From Parcubacteria bacterium DG_74_3 (lineage in GTDB: Bacteria; Patescibacteriota; Minisyncoccia; Minisyncoccales; DG-74-3), in the NCBI GenBank assembly GCA_001302985.1, contig LJNG01000002.1:71164-114447 (forward strand): a DNA stretch of 43,284 bases, in the 5' to 3' direction. The notes under the pieces were generated by a model. That model was given only the letters and a program-made list of their open reading frames with translations. It was not told the DNA's origin and ran no database searches. The number at the start of each line of letters is the position of its first letter. Position 1 is the stretch's first letter. The translations under genes and the position numbers were made by a program. Positions 1 through 8,080 of this stretch are shown one piece after another.

Positions 1-2
1 TT

Positions 3-113
3 TTATTAATTGATGATGTTTTTACAACCGGTGCCACAATGGAAGAGTGTGCTCGAGTTTTGAAAAAGGCAGGAGCCAAAGAGGTAATTGGACTGGTGGT
101 GGCAAGGGGATAG
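3..113 (+). CDS. ComF-like phosphoribosyltransferase, C-terminal fragment (runs off window start)
   Basis: Frame reads LLIDDVFTTGATMEECARVLKKAGAKEVIGLVVARG*, containing the PRPP-binding signature (LIDDVFTTGAT). Confidence 0.8.
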   Translation, partial: LLIDDVFTTGATMEECARVLKKAGAKEVIGLVVARG

Positions 114-130
114 ATAAATTATTTTCAGTC

Positions 131-154
131 AAAAACCGGCAAAAAGCCGGTTTT
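131..154 (+). terminator. Hairpin terminator aaaaccggc-aaaaa-gccggtttt
   Basis: Perfect GC-rich inverted repeat with flanking A/T run after the ComF-like stop codon. Confidence 0.6.
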
Positions 155-218
155 AAGATGCGGTGGGAGAAGAATTCGAACCTTCGGTACCCTCATCGGA
201 TACACCTGTTTTTCTCGA

Positions 219-332
219 CCCCGTAAGAAAGCGGAGGGTGGAGGATTTGAACCTCCGAGGGGATTGCTCCCCAACTGGTTTTCAAGACCAGCGCTTTAAA
301 CCACTCAGCCAACCCTCCGCCTTTCTACGGGG
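219..332 (-). repeat. Clamp-bounded insert in the outer tRNA-Ser: CCCCGTAGAAAG-[tRNA]-CTTTCTTACGGGG
   Basis: Terminal inverted repeats at 219-231 and 321-332; same CCCCGTA/TACGGGG ends as the insert at 36961-37066. Confidence 0.75.
232..318 (-). tRNA. tRNA-Ser(TGA), nested
   Basis: GGAGGGT/ACCCTCC acceptor, anticodon arm TGGTCTTGAAAACCA (TGA), long variable arm, T-arm GGAGG-TTCAAAT-CCTCC. Confidence 0.9.
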
Positions 333-379
333 CAAGCAGGCCCGTTCGTCCACTCCGGCATCCCACCTTTTTAACTTTT

Positions 380-462
380 AGAATCCCCGGTGAAGGAAAA
401 ATAGCGAACAAAGCGAGCGCCAGAAACCGAAGGTGTCTGGAGTGGGGGTCGAGGGGATTTCT
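380..462. repeat. Copy 1 of a structured two-copy intergenic element (E1)
   Basis: agaatccccGGTGAAGGAAAAATAGCG...CCAGAAACCGAAGGTGTCTGGAGTGGGGGTCGAGgggatttct; highly similar to 19038-19131; ends complementary (AGAATCCCC/GGGGATTTCT). Confidence 0.75.
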
Positions 463-515
463 GCGGACTGTGTCCGCTGAAGCCCGACGAAACTTTAGCT
501 TCGGCGAGGCGCAGG

Positions 516-603
516 CGGAGGAGGTGGGACTCGAACCCACAAGCGGCTTTTTAGACCGCTACAGTTTAGCAAACTGCTACCTTACCATTCGGTGCACTCC
601 TCC
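516..603 (-). tRNA. tRNA-Ser(GCT)
   Basis: GGAGGAG/CTCCTCC acceptor, CAGTTTGCTAAACTG anticodon arm, long variable arm, GTGGG-TTCGAGT-CCCAC. Confidence 0.9.
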
Positions 604-744
604 AAACAATTTCTATTTTACTTTAAAAATTGCTAAAGTCAATTATTAATTTTATCAATAAACTTTTTAAATGAAATTGGTTGGTGGCTTAACAAAACCA
701 TAATTGCTTTTAGATAAATTTTGTGATAAATTTAAAAAGATTTC

Positions 745-816
745 GCCCCCATGGCTCAACGGACAGAGTACAAGTTTGCGGAACTTGAGATGTAGGTTCG
801 ATTCCTACTGGGGGCA
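745..816 (+). tRNA. tRNA-Arg(GCG)
   Basis: GCCCCCA/TGGGGGC acceptor; anticodon arm CAAGT-TTGCGGA-ACTTG gives GCG. Confidence 0.88.
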
Positions 817-869
817 CACTTTAAAGAAAAACAAGGTTTTTCTCTTTCTTTTTTTTATTTTCCTTTTTC

Positions 870-875
870 TATAAT
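870..875 (+). promoter_or_regulatory. Putative -10 box TATAAT for recG
   Basis: TATAAT ends 13 nt before the ATG at 889. Confidence 0.45.
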
Positions 876-888
876 TGGGTAAAAAAGA

Positions 889-3048
889 ATGGTGAATTTA
901 AATACTCCTGTACAAAAAATTCCCCGGATTGGGGTTCAATACCAGAAAAAGCTTAAAAAATTAGGAATTCAAACCGTTAGAGATTTGCTTTGGCATCTTC
1001 CTCATCGCTATGAGGATTTTTCTAATATAATTCCGGTTTCAGAAACAAAAATAGGAGAAAATGTTTGCGTCAAGGGAGAGATTACCCAAATAGAAAACAC
1101 CAGGACCTGGAAAAAGAAAATAATTTTAACTCGGGCGATAGTTAAAGATACATCGGGTCTCCTTAAGGTGGTTTGGTTTAATCAACCCTATTTAACAAAT
1201 GTTTTAAAAACAGGGGATTTTGTTTGTTTGGCAGGTAAGATTGCCCAGAGACCAGAGGGCTTATACTTATCAAGTCCGGCTTATGAAAAGATTTCAAAAA
1301 TAAAAAGTCAGGCTGGAGACCTTATTCATACAGGCAGACTGGTGCCCGTTTATCCAGAAACAGAAAGACTTTCTTCGAGGTGGCTAAGATATATCTTGAA
1401 ACCCTTGTTGGTTCAATTGAGAGAAGAAATTCAAGATCCCCTACCAGAAGAAATAAAAAAAGAATATAAGCTTTTGGACCTGAAAAAATCTCTCTGGCAA
1501 ATTCATTTTCCTGATTCTCGAAAGCTGGCCAAAAAAGCAGCCGAGCGCTTTTCTTTTGAAGAACTGTTTGTGCTCTCTTTGGTTGTTTTAAGAGAAAGAA
1601 TGAGACTGGCTAGAGAAAAAGCTATTAGCGTTTCCCTAAATCTTGAGGTGGTTAAAAGATTTGTTGATTCCTTACCCTTTAAATTAACAAATGCCCAAAA
1701 AAAGTCTACCTGGCAAATTTTAAAAGACTTAGAAAGGGAGCGACCAATGAATAGGCTTTTAGAAGGAGATGTGGGGTCTGGTAAAACAATAGTGGCTGTT
1801 ATTGCGGCTTTAAATGTCTGTAAGTCAAATTTCCAAGTAGCTTTTATGGCTCCAACCGAAATTTTAGCCAATCAACATTTTCAAGAAATATCAAAATTGC
1901 TCAAAAGTTTTAAGGTCAAGATTGGTCTTTTAACCGGTAAGGAAAATAAAATTTGCTATAGGGGGAGGACAACTAATATCTCTCGAAAAAAGTTGCTACA
2001 AAAACTAAAGGGAAAAATTGACTCCCACCACCAAAATTTTGGTGTGGGGGTTGATATTTTAATTGGAACCCATGCTTTAATCCAAGGGGGAGTAAAGTTT
2101 GGTCTCCCACCCGGTGGATTAGCTCTAGTAATTTTAGATGAACAGCATCGCTTTGGAGTCGAACAAAGGGCAAGATTGTGTCAGCAACCAAAACTTATTC
2201 CCCACCTTCTTTCAATGACAGCCACCCCCATTCCCCGAACCTTAGCCCTGACGGTTTATGGGGACTTGGACCTTTCCTTAATAGACGAGATGCCAAAGGG
2301 TCGAAAAAAGATAATCACTAGAATAGTCAACCCCTCGGAAAGAAAAACCGCCTACAATTTTATAAAAAAACAGGTGAAATCAGGAAGGCAAGTTTTTGTT
2401 ATTTGTCCCAGAATTGAACCTGCCTCAGCAAGAGAGCAAAATAAAGTCAGAAGTTGGGCAGATGTCAGGGCAGTAAAAGAGGAGTACAAAAAACTCTCAA
2501 AAGATATTTTTCCTGATTTAAGAATAGAAATGCTTCATGGCAGAATGAAATCTGATAAAAAAGAAAAAATCATGCAAGAATTTAAGGCAGGTAAAATTAA
2601 TGTTCTGGTGGCGACCTCGGTGGTTGAGGTGGGGATTGACGTTCCCAATGCTACCGTAATGATGATTGAGGGAGTAGAAAGGTTTGGCTTGGCTCAACTT
2701 CATCAGTTTAGAGGAAGAGTGGGAAGGGGAAAATACCGGTCTTTTTGTTTTTTATTTACTGAGTCTCCAGCTAAAAAAACAAGGCTTAGATTGAAAGCCC
2801 TGATATCTTCTGAAAACGGTTTCAAATTAGCTGAAAAAGACTTAGAAATTCGGGGGCCGGGTGAATTTTCAGGTGCCCGTCAATGGGGAATTCCTGATCT
2901 CCAGATGGCTTCTCTAAAAAATGTTTTTTGGGTTGAGAGAGCAAGAAGAGCGGCTAAAGAACTATTAAGCAAGGATCCGGGATTAAAAAAATATCCTTTA
3001 TTGCAAGAGAGATTGAAAGATTTTAGAGAGAAGGTACATTTAGAATAG
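889..3048 (+). CDS. recG: ATP-dependent DNA helicase RecG
   Basis: N-terminal wedge/OB region, LLEGDVGSGKT Walker A, DEQHRFGVEQR, MTATPIPRTLALT, QFRGRVGRG motifs. Confidence 0.97.
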   Translation: MVNLNTPVQKIPRIGVQYQKKLKKLGIQTVRDLLWHLPHRYEDFSNIIPVSETKIGENVCVKGEITQIENTRTWKKKIILTRAIVKDTSGLLKVVWFNQPYLTNVLKTGDFVCLAGKIAQRPEGLYLSSPAYEKISKIKSQAGDLIHTGRLVPVYPETERLSSRWLRYILKPLLVQLREEIQDPLPEEIKKEYKLLDLKKSLWQIHFPDSRKLAKKAAERFSFEELFVLSLVVLRERMRLAREKAISVSLNLEVVKRFVDSLPFKLTNAQKKSTWQILKDLERERPMNRLLEGDVGSGKTIVAVIAALNVCKSNFQVAFMAPTEILANQHFQEISKLLKSFKVKIGLLTGKENKICYRGRTTNISRKKLLQKLKGKIDSHHQNFGVGVDILIGTHALIQGGVKFGLPPGGLALVILDEQHRFGVEQRARLCQQPKLIPHLLSMTATPIPRTLALTVYGDLDLSLIDEMPKGRKKIITRIVNPSERKTAYNFIKKQVKSGRQVFVICPRIEPASAREQNKVRSWADVRAVKEEYKKLSKDIFPDLRIEMLHGRMKSDKKEKIMQEFKAGKINVLVATSVVEVGIDVPNATVMMIEGVERFGLAQLHQFRGRVGRGKYRSFCFLFTESPAKKTRLRLKALISSENGFKLAEKDLEIRGPGEFSGARQWGIPDLQMASLKNVFWVERARRAAKELLSKDPGLKKYPLLQERLKDFREKVHLE

Positions 3049-3050
3049 TT

Positions 3051-4583
3051 CTATTGACGGACTTTCTCGGTTGGCCAAAAACCAAGATGTCTCCCCAACA
3101 TTAACCTGGTTTGGGCTTCAAGGGCAGGGAGGGCTCCAAAGATGATTAAAGTCAGGGGTAAAAATAGCCATTGAAAAATTAGAGAAAACGTTTTCCATTT
3201 ACCGTAACGAGGGGGACGAGGTGGTAAAATTGACATACTGATAATAGCTCCGATTATCATACCAATCATAGCCAGACTCATTAGGTTAGAAGTTAGTCGT
3301 GGTAAATTATAAGAAAGTAAAGTAATATTAAACTCTTGCCCTCCCAAAACAAGCGGTAACCAACCTAAAAAGAAAATCAATAAAGCTGAGGTTGCCCAAG
3401 ACCAAAAACCCTCTAAAACAACTACTGAATGACGGAATTTCTCGTAAAGAGGAATTTTTTTGTTTTTAAAAAAACCATATAACAGATAAGGAATATTTTC
3501 TACCCCCCAGGCCCAGCGTCTCTGTTGTTTGTATTGATTAATTATTGTCTGGATTAGGTTTCGAGCCAAAACCGCATCCATAGAAACCGGATAATACAGA
3601 GGGGTAACTTTATAATTTCCGTTATAGAAAAGAAAAGCTTTCCAAAAAATTCTCGAGTCATCAGAAACCAAATTTGACGGATAACCCATTTCTTTGAAAA
3701 CCTGAAAAGGAAAAGAGTGAGAAGAGTAAGTTACCAACTGCTCTGGTCTTTCTTGTTGCATCATTTGCCAAAAACTGCCTGAAGTAGAAATTACTCGAGA
3801 AAAAGCCGGTGCCTCCCAGATATTATTATTGTAAAGAGGAATGGGTTGATAGCTTGATTGCAGGGGTAGGGTGGTGTTTAAATAGTGCCAGGTTAAGCAA
3901 GCGAAATATTGGGGATAAGGACGGGTATCAATATCAAAACTGGAAACAATAATATCTTTGTGAGGAATTAAAAAGGGGTTAATAATTTTTTCTCGGGCTT
4001 GCTTGAGAGCCCAGGCAACATTTGAACCCTTACCAGCTACTTCTCCTTCTATTTTCTCTGGATGGTAGGTTACTAAAAAGCGAAAAAAACTTTTCTGCCA
4101 CTTCTCTTGAATTCGTTGAGCAATCTCCCTTGCTTTCTCACCAGCCCTTTCTTCTATTGCCAGAATAACTATCATTTTCTCTTTGGGATAACTGGATTTT
4201 TCCAAGGCTTGGCAGGTGCTATCCACTATCTCGAATCCTTCTCTATACATTGGCAAAATAATTAAATGGTAGATGTTTTTCCAAGAGTCTGGATTTTTGC
4301 TTTTGAGTTTTTTGAGCCAATCAATTCTAAGGTTTTTCTGCATTTTTCTAAAACTGACTATTTGATGAAAAGAAAGATAGAAAATTCTGGCTAACCAAAA
4401 AAGATCAAAGATAATTATAAAAAGAGCTACCACTATCGGCGCCAAATAAGACAAAACAAAGGTGATTAATAGTGTTAACCAAGAAAAAGCTCCGGGTAAA
4501 AATTCAAGAAATCTAAAAAGGACTCGATCTCTCAAGCGGTATATTTGAGAACCTCTAGTGATTTCAAGATAATTTTTTTCCAC
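3051..4583 (-). CDS. Membrane glycosyltransferase, GT2 family
   Basis: Multiple TM segments, SSFDIDTRPYPQ (DxD-like), VSDDSRIFWKA, QQRRWAWG (QxxRW) motifs. Confidence 0.8.
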   Translation of the reverse strand: MEKNYLEITRGSQIYRLRDRVLFRFLEFLPGAFSWLTLLITFVLSYLAPIVVALFIIIFDLFWLARIFYLSFHQIVSFRKMQKNLRIDWLKKLKSKNPDSWKNIYHLIILPMYREGFEIVDSTCQALEKSSYPKEKMIVILAIEERAGEKAREIAQRIQEKWQKSFFRFLVTYHPEKIEGEVAGKGSNVAWALKQAREKIINPFLIPHKDIIVSSFDIDTRPYPQYFACLTWHYLNTTLPLQSSYQPIPLYNNNIWEAPAFSRVISTSGSFWQMMQQERPEQLVTYSSHSFPFQVFKEMGYPSNLVSDDSRIFWKAFLFYNGNYKVTPLYYPVSMDAVLARNLIQTIINQYKQQRRWAWGVENIPYLLYGFFKNKKIPLYEKFRHSVVVLEGFWSWATSALLIFFLGWLPLVLGGQEFNITLLSYNLPRLTSNLMSLAMIGMIIGAIISMSILPPRPPRYGKWKTFSLIFQWLFLPLTLIIFGALPALEAQTRLMLGRHLGFWPTEKVRQ

Positions 4584-4610
4584 GTGGCCACAACGGGAAT
4601 CCTCCTACGC
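4583..4610 (-). pseudogene. Orphan 3' end of tRNA-Glu
   Basis: Minus strand GATTCCCGTTGTGGCCAC matches the tRNA-Glu 3' end GATTCCCGTTGGGGCCAC with one mismatch; no 5' half nearby. Confidence 0.5.
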
Positions 4611-4691
4611 ATAAAACCTTGGAGGATGTCTCTGCTTTAAATGTCTTTACTTTTGCTTTGGCTTAGCATCTGAAGCTTCAGCGAAAGATGG

Positions 4692-4763
4692 TGGCCCCAA
4701 CGGGAATCGAACCCGTGTTTAGTGATTGAAAGCCACTTGTCCGAGCCACTAGACGATGGGGCC
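4692..4763 (-). tRNA. tRNA-Glu(TTC)
   Basis: GGCCCCA/TGGGGCC acceptor, CTTTCAA anticodon loop, T-arm ACGGG-TTCGATT-CCCGT; followed by encoded CCA. Confidence 0.9.
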
Positions 4764-4824
4764 ATCTACAAGATAGTCTGAATTTCCCTTTTATATTATC
4801 TGAAATTGTGATAAATGTAAAGAT

Positions 4825-5901
4825 ATGATTATTTTAGCAGTTGAAACAAGTTGTGACGAGACCGCAATCGCCCTTGTCGAGACTAAAAGAAACAATTCAT
4901 CAAACTTTAAGATTTTATCCAATATTATTTCCTCTCAAGTTAAAATCCATGCAAAATATGGTGGGGTTCATCCTTTTTTAGCCCAGAGAGAGCATCAAAA
5001 AAACCTGCCGCTAGTCCTAAAAAAGGCCTTAAAAGAAGCTAAATTTGCTAGTGACCAGACTAAAATTGATTTAATTGCCGTGACCATGGGTCCGGGATTA
5101 GAGCCATGTCTCTGGAAAGGAATAAATTTTGCCAAAGACTTAGCCAAAAAATTCAATTTGCCTCTTGTGCCGATTAATCACATTGAGGCTCATTTTTTTG
5201 CTAATTGGCTTGCTCCAGCTAAGTTAGAACCCAAAAAAGTCTTTCCTGCCATTTTTCTTCTTGTTTCAGGTGGTCATACTCAGCTGATTTTGGCCAAAAA
5301 TTTTGAGAATTACAGAATTCTGGGCGAAACCCGAGATGATGCAGCCGGTGAATGCTTTGATAAGGTGGCAAGAATTTTAGGGCTCGGGTATCCAGGAGGA
5401 CCTGCTATTGAAAATGAAGCCTCTAGATTGAAAATTTCAAATTTGCAATTTCAAATTAAATTACCCAGACCGATGCTTCATCAAAAAAATTATGATTTTA
5501 GTTTCAGTGGCTTAAAAACTGCGGTCTTATATCATTTTAAAAGGCAATCTCCCAAAACACAGAAATCAAAAGACTATATTGGAGAAATGGCAAAAGAAAT
5601 TCAGCAGGCCGTAATTGATGTTTTAATTAAAAAAACTTTTTTCGCTGCCCAAAATTATAAAATCAAAACCATAACGCTAGGAGGAGGGGTGGCTTCTAAT
5701 AAAGAGTTAAGGAAACAATTTAAGGAAAAAATAAAAGAAGAAAAAAACAAGGTTAAATTATTGATACCTCCGCCAAAATATTGTACTGACAATGCGGTAA
5801 TGGTGGGAATAGCGGGTTTCTTTCGATTCTCAAAAGACAAAAAGAAAATGAAGAAAAAAATAGAGGCTAAGGCCAACCTGAAAATATCCTCAGGTCTTTA
5901 A
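4825..5901 (+). CDS. tsaD: tRNA N6-adenosine threonylcarbamoyltransferase TsaD
   Basis: AVETSCDETAIA, NHIEAHFFANW, LLVSGGHTQL, TLGGGVASN motifs. Confidence 0.97.
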   Translation: MIILAVETSCDETAIALVETKRNNSSNFKILSNIISSQVKIHAKYGGVHPFLAQREHQKNLPLVLKKALKEAKFASDQTKIDLIAVTMGPGLEPCLWKGINFAKDLAKKFNLPLVPINHIEAHFFANWLAPAKLEPKKVFPAIFLLVSGGHTQLILAKNFENYRILGETRDDAAGECFDKVARILGLGYPGGPAIENEASRLKISNLQFQIKLPRPMLHQKNYDFSFSGLKTAVLYHFKRQSPKTQKSKDYIGEMAKEIQQAVIDVLIKKTFFAAQNYKIKTITLGGGVASNKELRKQFKEKIKEEKNKVKLLIPPPKYCTDNAVMVGIAGFFRFSKDKKKMKKKIEAKANLKISSGL

Positions 5902-5926
5902 CTTTAAATTGGGGCTTAGCCGATGA

Positions 5927-5932
5927 TATAAT
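5927..5932 (+). promoter_or_regulatory. Putative -10 box TATAAT for valS (leaderless configuration)
   Basis: TATAAT ends 9 nt before the ATG at 5942. Confidence 0.5.
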
Positions 5933-5941
5933 AATCTTATA

Positions 5942-8059
5942 ATGAAACAATTGTCTAAAACTTATAATCCCAAAAAAATAGAAAGTAAAATATATTACCT
6001 TTGGGAAAAGAGCGGCTTTTTCAATCCCGACAAACTTCCCAAAAGACACAAAAAACCCTACACCATTTTACTCCCCCCACCCAATGTTACTGGTTCTTTG
6101 CACATGGGGCATGCCCTAAACGCTACTATTCAGGATATTTTAATCCGCCAAAAACGGCTTGAGGGTTTTAAAACTTTGTGGCTTCCGGGAACAGACCATG
6201 CCGGTATTGCCACTCAAAATGTGGTGGAAAAAGAATTAAAGAAAGAAGGAAAAACAAGATTTGATTTGGGTCGCAAAAGGCTGATTGAGAAAATCTGGCA
6301 GTGGAAAGAAAAATATGGCGATGTCATTTTAGATCAGTTAAAGAAACTGGGGGCTTCTTGCGATTGGTCAAGAACCCGCTTTACTCTAGACAAAGAATAT
6401 GCCGATGCAGTAAAAAAGGCTTTTCTTTATTATTATAAAAAGGGTTGGATTTATCGAGGAAAACGAGTAATAAACTGGTGTCGGAGATGCGCCACTAGTT
6501 TATCAGAACTTGAGTTAGAATATAAGCAAGAACGCGGAACTCTCTGGTATATTCGCTACCCCCTTAAAAAACCAGAGAAAAAACTTAAGGAAAAATACGT
6601 TGTAGTAGCTACCACCAGACCAGAAACAATGTTGGGAGACACAGCGGTTGCTGTTAACCCCAAAGATAAAAGATATAAAAGTTTAGTTGGTCAAAAAATT
6701 ATTTTGCCCCTGGTTAATAGAGAAATTCCAATTGTAGCTGACAATCTAGTAGACCCAAAATTTGGAACCGGAGCGGTCAAGGTTACATCGGCTCATAACC
6801 TAACTGATTATCAAATTTCTCTCAAACATAAATTACCCTTAATCCAGATCATCAATGAGGGGGGCAAATTGACCAAAAAGGTTCCTTCCCTTTATCACGG
6901 TCTATCAGTGGAAGAAGCCCGCAAAAAAATTATTAGTAACCTAGAAGAGTTAAACCTAATCCAAAAGAGCGAGCCCTATTTCCACCAGCTTCCCTATTGC
7001 TACCGCTGCGACACTAAAATTGAAATTTTACCCTCTGAGCAGTGGTTTTTAAAAATGGATAAATTAGCCAAGAAGGCAATTACTCCGGTAAAGAAGGGGA
7101 AGGTAAAATTTTACCCTAAAAATTTTAAAAAAACTTATCTCGATTGGTTAGAAAATGTAAGGGATTGGTGTATTTCAAGACAACTCTGGTGGGGTCATAA
7201 AATTCCTTTGAAGGGAGAAAATGATGTTTTAGACACCTGGTTCTCTTCTGCTCTTTGGCCCTTCGCTACTCTGGGTTGGCCACAAAAAACCAAAGACCTG
7301 GAAACGTTTTATCCTTCAGATGTACTTTCCACCGCCCGTGATATTATTCATCTCTGGGTAGTAAGAATGATGTTTTCCGGAATAGAACTTATGAAAAAAA
7401 ATCCCTTTAAACGGGTTTATATCCATCCAATTGTCTTAACTAGAACAGGCCAAAGAATGTCAAAATCATTGGGGACTGGTATTAATCCTCTGGATTTAAT
7501 TGAAAAATACGGAGCTGATGCGACCCGCTTTGGCTTAGCCTGGCAGATTATGGGCGGTCAGGACATGAAATTTGTTGAGGATAACATTATTATGGGAAAA
7601 AAGTTCTGTAACAAAATCTGGAATGCTTCCAGGTTTGTCTTAATGCAAACTAAGGGTTTAAAGAGCAAGAAGCAAAACTATGATTTAAATTTTCAGACCA
7701 GAAATTTAACTTTAGCTGACAGAAAAATCCTTAAATCCTTAAACAAAACCATTGGTTTAGTCAATAAATACTTAGAAAATTTTCTCTTTGGAAAAGCAAC
7801 CCATGCTCTTTATGATTTCTTTTGGCATGATTTTTGTGACAAATATATTGAGATTAGTAAATCTCAAATCTTAGAAGCTAAATATCAAAAAGAAACAAAG
7901 AAGATTTTATTATATATCTTATCAGTCTCTCTCGTGCTTTTACATCCTTTTATTCCCTTTATTACCGAAGAAATTTATCAGACGCTACCCTTAAAAAAGA
8001 AAAGGGGTTGTTTAATGATAGAAAAGTGGCCCAGCTCCCAAATAATAAGAGATTCTTAA
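5942..8059 (+). CDS. valS: Valyl-tRNA synthetase (short form)
   Basis: PPPNVTGSLHMGHALN, WLPGTDHAGIATQ, DVLDTWFSSALWPFATLGWP, RMSKSLGTGINPLDLIEKYGADATRF. Confidence 0.96.
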   Translation: MKQLSKTYNPKKIESKIYYLWEKSGFFNPDKLPKRHKKPYTILLPPPNVTGSLHMGHALNATIQDILIRQKRLEGFKTLWLPGTDHAGIATQNVVEKELKKEGKTRFDLGRKRLIEKIWQWKEKYGDVILDQLKKLGASCDWSRTRFTLDKEYADAVKKAFLYYYKKGWIYRGKRVINWCRRCATSLSELELEYKQERGTLWYIRYPLKKPEKKLKEKYVVVATTRPETMLGDTAVAVNPKDKRYKSLVGQKIILPLVNREIPIVADNLVDPKFGTGAVKVTSAHNLTDYQISLKHKLPLIQIINEGGKLTKKVPSLYHGLSVEEARKKIISNLEELNLIQKSEPYFHQLPYCYRCDTKIEILPSEQWFLKMDKLAKKAITPVKKGKVKFYPKNFKKTYLDWLENVRDWCISRQLWWGHKIPLKGENDVLDTWFSSALWPFATLGWPQKTKDLETFYPSDVLSTARDIIHLWVVRMMFSGIELMKKNPFKRVYIHPIVLTRTGQRMSKSLGTGINPLDLIEKYGADATRFGLAWQIMGGQDMKFVEDNIIMGKKFCNKIWNASRFVLMQTKGLKSKKQNYDLNFQTRNLTLADRKILKSLNKTIGLVNKYLENFLFGKATHALYDFFWHDFCDKYIEISKSQILEAKYQKETKKILLYILSVSLVLLHPFIPFITEEIYQTLPLKKKRGCLMIEKWPSSQIIRDS

Positions 8060-8080
8060 TTCATTGATGGTAATCCTAAA

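Larger units (their letters stand above)
161..367 (-). tRNA. Interrupted 'outer' tRNA, probably tRNA-Ser, split in the anticodon arm by an insert that carries a whole tRNA-Ser(TGA)
   Basis: Minus strand: GGTGGGA/TCCCACC acceptor (7 bp), D-arm TGCCGGAGTGGACGAACGG, anticodon stem halves CCTG/CAGG, long variable arm GTATCC-GATGA-GGGTAC, T-arm GAAGG-TTCGAAT-TCTTC. Confidence 0.6.

Noticed and set aside
219-332. Group I intron interpretation of the tRNA inserts
   Set aside because: The inserts are about 100 nt and almost entirely tRNA plus clamp, with no room for a group I core.
161-367. Simple tandem tRNA duplication explanation
   Set aside because: The acceptor stems pair in nested order (outer 5' - inner - outer 3'), not side by side.
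380-462. SRP RNA-like reading of GAAGGAAAAATAGC
   Set aside because: Only loosely resembles the GGAAGGAAGCAGCC apical motif, and two divergent copies exist; not enough to call SRP RNA.
163-540. ORFs at 163-381 (+) and 325-540 (-)
   Set aside because: Both are translations of tRNA genes and the E1 element.
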